From: Chrysomallon squamiferum
Lineage: Eukaryota; Mollusca; Gastropoda; Neomphalida; Peltospiridae
Assembly (NCBI GenBank): GCA_012295275.1
Contig: CM022679.1
Span: 27,312,483-27,376,482 of the forward strand
Length of the DNA: 64,000 nt
Reading direction: 5' to 3'
Shown here: positions 61,457-64,000 of the stretch, in pieces
How the letters are laid out: each line of letters starts with the position of its first letter
Position numbering within the stretch: position 1 is the first letter of the stretch
Program-made: the position numbers and the translations under genes
The notes under the pieces: generated by a model
What the model saw: only the letters and a program-made list of their open reading frames with translations
Databases searched by the model: none
What the model was told of the DNA's origin: nothing

Positions 61457-63653
61457 ATGTCGCTGCTAGAAATGTTAATTACGGCGGTTTTGTGTTATGC
61501 AATTTCGCAAGTGTGGGTGTTGGGTGTATCGCATGAAGATTTACACACAACACGTACTACACAGAAATCATCAAATGCCACGGTTCCAGCACCTACAGTT
61601 GATCCATTGCATTTTGGTAAGTTAAACACTCAAATACGTAAGGATATGGGTGCGGGTTAAAAAAATTAAATTGACATGCATTAACTGTTCGGAAGATCTT
61701 AGAAGAATAGATATTCATGACGGTGAAGCTAATTTCGTTTTAAGGTAACAGAATTAAACACGTCGATCACCCTTCACAGTACTAGACTGTAGTCGATATT
61801 ATTTTATAGGATGTCATTGAACTTTTTTACTGATTGTTATACACTGATACAGTGATAGGTTTATTGCGTATTTCTTTATAACCACTAAACCAGGTAACAC
61901 AGGCGATAGTTTCACTTTCATATTTTGTTTCAGTTGACAGCATGTATCGAACATTTCTGCTCAGTACAATTAATGGGAACGCTTAAAGCAGTGGTTCTCA
62001 AACTTTCTGAAGTCGAGGCACACGTAAAGCCTTACAAAAAACTGCGAGCTCACTACACACAAAATGCTAAGAAATATAATGCAAAATGTAAAAATATACA
62101 GAAATACTGAAAGAAGGATATATACCTTTATTCTCATCTATTTTGCATACTCCCATTTCCTTGTCAGTTGACTGAAGATTTGTTCTTTTTTTGCACTTGA
62201 TGTTGATGTTGGTGAGAGTGGAAAATCCTCATTTTCATAAGTATGATGTTGAAAATTGCAGTAAAATGGCTAAAGATTTTTTGGATATCTTTTTTCTCTA
62301 ATTGAAATCCAAAAATTTTCAAGACTAATTTCCTTATATTTAATCTTCAATCCACCATCGGTGGATACAGTTGCCAGGTCTTCTTCTTCAGCTAATGTTA
62401 AACTAGCATCATCTGAAATTTCTATGAATGGATTTTGAATCCATGCATTTTGTTCAGTGTTAAGTGATGGAAAATAATTTATCTTCCAAATTTTTTTCTG
62501 AATAGATGTCAAAATGCTAATCCACAATTCAATGTACTATAAATCGGTTTTATATCGTCACAAATATCTACCTAGATCCTAGAATTTCGTGAGGCATATC
62601 TAAGCATGTCTCCAGGCACACCCTTTGAGAACCACTGGATTAAATCATGAAAGTGCTTATATTTGTGAAAATCTAACAGTCTTTTCTCACTTCATTCCAG
62701 TAAACTACACTCTTGAAATTTCCTCATCAGGACCTGCAGTTTTGGACTCAACGGTCAGATTTACAGCCATATTAAAAGACAGAGAGGGTCATCTGGCTCA
62801 GTCTAAGATGTTCCGATATTTGTGGTCAAACAGTGCTGACACATCCATGAAAAAGACTGTAGATGACTATAATGCTTCCATTGAGTACAGGACTAGCAGC
62901 GACAAAGATTCTCCAGGGCAGTATTTGATGACAGTTATAGTGTATGTCAAAGACACGGTGCCCAAGAAAATAGTGTCATATGGATCCTTGCAGTTTGATC
63001 TCACAGGTAAAAATGATTAAAACTGTAATTTGTGTGCTTTCAGATGGTTTTATTTTATTATTATTATCTTTTTCATTGTTTTTATTTTGTTTTTGGTGGA
63101 AGTATATCACATATTTTTGGCAGAAGTTTATTGTGTTAACTTCATTTCAGTATTATTTGTTGTTTTATTTCAGTATTATTATTATTTTTATTTTATTTTG
63201 TCGTATAATGTTATTGTTTGTTGTATTTTTCAGAGACTTTGAATGGAAATTTAAATTTTAGTCAACATTTGCTGTATCAGAGGAAGAATGATACATTCTC
63301 AACAGGGAAAACCTTGAGTGTTTTTGTGAATGTAACAGACAGATTTCCTTTAGAATGGTATAGCCCCACAATTAGATTTGTATACTACTGGTACCAAAAT
63401 AATAATTTTGTCATTGCAACAAATTATCCTAACTATACAGTAACACCAACAAAAGCAGGGAATTTAAATTTGTCCACTATGATAATAGCCACTCTGCCGT
63501 ATTACAAAATGTTACATTCCAACACGAGTTTGCTGTATTCACCTGTCACATGTGATCTGTTACGAAAGTACAAAAAGATAGTGCTACACAGCATTCAGGA
63601 TATATTTTCTCTGAAAAAGTGTGGTATTATGGAACAAAATGTATCAATTAAAG
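61457..63653 (+). CDS. Secreted/membrane glycoprotein, TMEM130/PKD-like (5' exons)
   Basis: Three exons, 61457-61616, 62701-63006 and 63234-63653, all with phase-1 introns and GT-AG borders. The third exon ends at a GTGAGA donor, so the gene continues past the window. Residues 1-25 (MSLLEMLITAVLCYAISQVW) form a signal peptide, followed by a Thr/Ser-rich stretch. The rest is a beta-rich ectodomain with several N-glycosylation sites (NYT, NAS, NVT, NLS, NTS). The YTLEISSSGP and KDREGH-FRYLWS patterns resemble the first domain of TMEM130 and related PKD-domain proteins such as GPNMB. Phase-1 introns are typical of extracellular modules. No function is assigned; the membrane anchor would lie outside the window. 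Intron 1 carries a hAT element. Confidence 0.7.
61989..62637 (-). mobile_element. Degenerate hAT (Charlie-type) DNA transposon
   Basis: A 649-bp element bounded by perfect 14-bp inverted repeats, CAGTGGTTCTCAAA. It is flanked by imperfect 8-bp target duplications (GCTTAAAG and GATTAAAT, six of eight equal), as expected for hAT. It lies in intron 1 of the glycoprotein gene and contains the C-terminal end of a transposase on the minus strand. Confidence 0.85.
62110..62527 (-). pseudogene. hAT transposase C-terminal remnant
   Basis: A minus-strand frame holds WIQNPFIEI, LTLAEEEDLATVSTDGGLKI and FWISIREKRYP, matching the C-terminal part of ZBED5/SCAND3-type hAT transposases. After a stop, another frame continues LQFSTSYL, GFSTLTNI and KKRTNLQSTDKEM with further stops. 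The N-terminal two thirds are missing. Dead. Confidence 0.75.
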
Positions 63654-64000
63654 GTGAGAATTCCGTAACTAAAAATTTTGATATTAACTAACTTATTTGT
63701 TTCTTTATTATTATTATTTATGGAGAAATCAATAAAATAAAAAATAAAAAATAATATTTTTTATGTCTAATGGTTCCTCTCTTCATACACATATATAATG
63801 TCATTTTATTTTATTTTTTATTTTCGCTTTTTTTTTGAAGTGTTATTAATATCTCAGTCTGTAGCTGTTATTTATTTTATTTATTTTTTGTTTGTTTGAT
63901 TGGTTTTTGTGAATTTTTATTTTAGGTTCTTTTTTATTTTTTTTATTTGAACCTCATAATGGTATTATTATTATTGGAATAAAATTCAGCACTGTCTTTT
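63654..64000 (+). other. Start of intron 3 of the glycoprotein gene
   Basis: Begins GTGAGA and runs to the window end; T-rich with TTTTA repeats. No exon seen. Confidence 0.6.

Overview
The window is eukaryotic and animal-like: AT-rich, full of simple repeats, and carrying interrupted genes with ordinary GT-AG introns. It is most likely molluscan. That is an inference from the gene families, the very dense tetranucleotide, GA/CT and AAT repeats, and a retroposon-like fragment near 36.74-36.85 kb that resembles one I associate with gastropod and bivalve DNA; the species cannot be named. No rRNA, tRNA, CRISPR or bacterial-type operon was seen.

Layout. 1-5 kb: noncoding DNA with a GC-rich island (1.26-1.58 kb) that holds a promoter-like motif cluster and a possible last exon on the minus strand. 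5.3-9.5 kb (+): a complete three-exon thioredoxin-fold (nucleoredoxin/tryparedoxin-like) gene. 9.5-15.3 kb: repeats. 15.3-22.3 kb: two head-to-head paralogs of a small membrane protein (TMEM243-like) sharing a 169-bp promoter. The minus copy contains a 3-kb, roughly 50-bp-unit minisatellite and lacks a recognisable middle exon. 25.6-32.5 kb (-): a seven-coding-exon coiled-coil gene ending in a CCHC zinc finger, with an intronic array of copies of its own splice donor. 33.7-36.9 kb: a palindromic repeat, a deleted pogo/Tigger element and a SINE-like fragment. 37.1-57.4 kb (+): a 29-exon HERC4-type RCC1-HECT ubiquitin ligase (about 1052 codons). It has tandem alternative 48-bp exons in the HECT domain, one GC-AG intron and one in-frame TGA. 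61.5 kb to the window end (+): the first three exons of a secreted or membrane glycoprotein (TMEM130/PKD-like), with a dead hAT element in intron 1.

The genes do not form one pathway. The common theme is structural: introns here are packed with tandem repeats, and several arrays are built from splice-signal-like units, at least two of them apparently grown from a neighbouring exon/intron junction. The strongest candidates for something undescribed are the HECT-domain exon pair separated by only 52 bp and the splice-junction minisatellites. All exon models were read by eye from splice sites, reading phase and remembered family similarity; none was tested against transcripts or databases.
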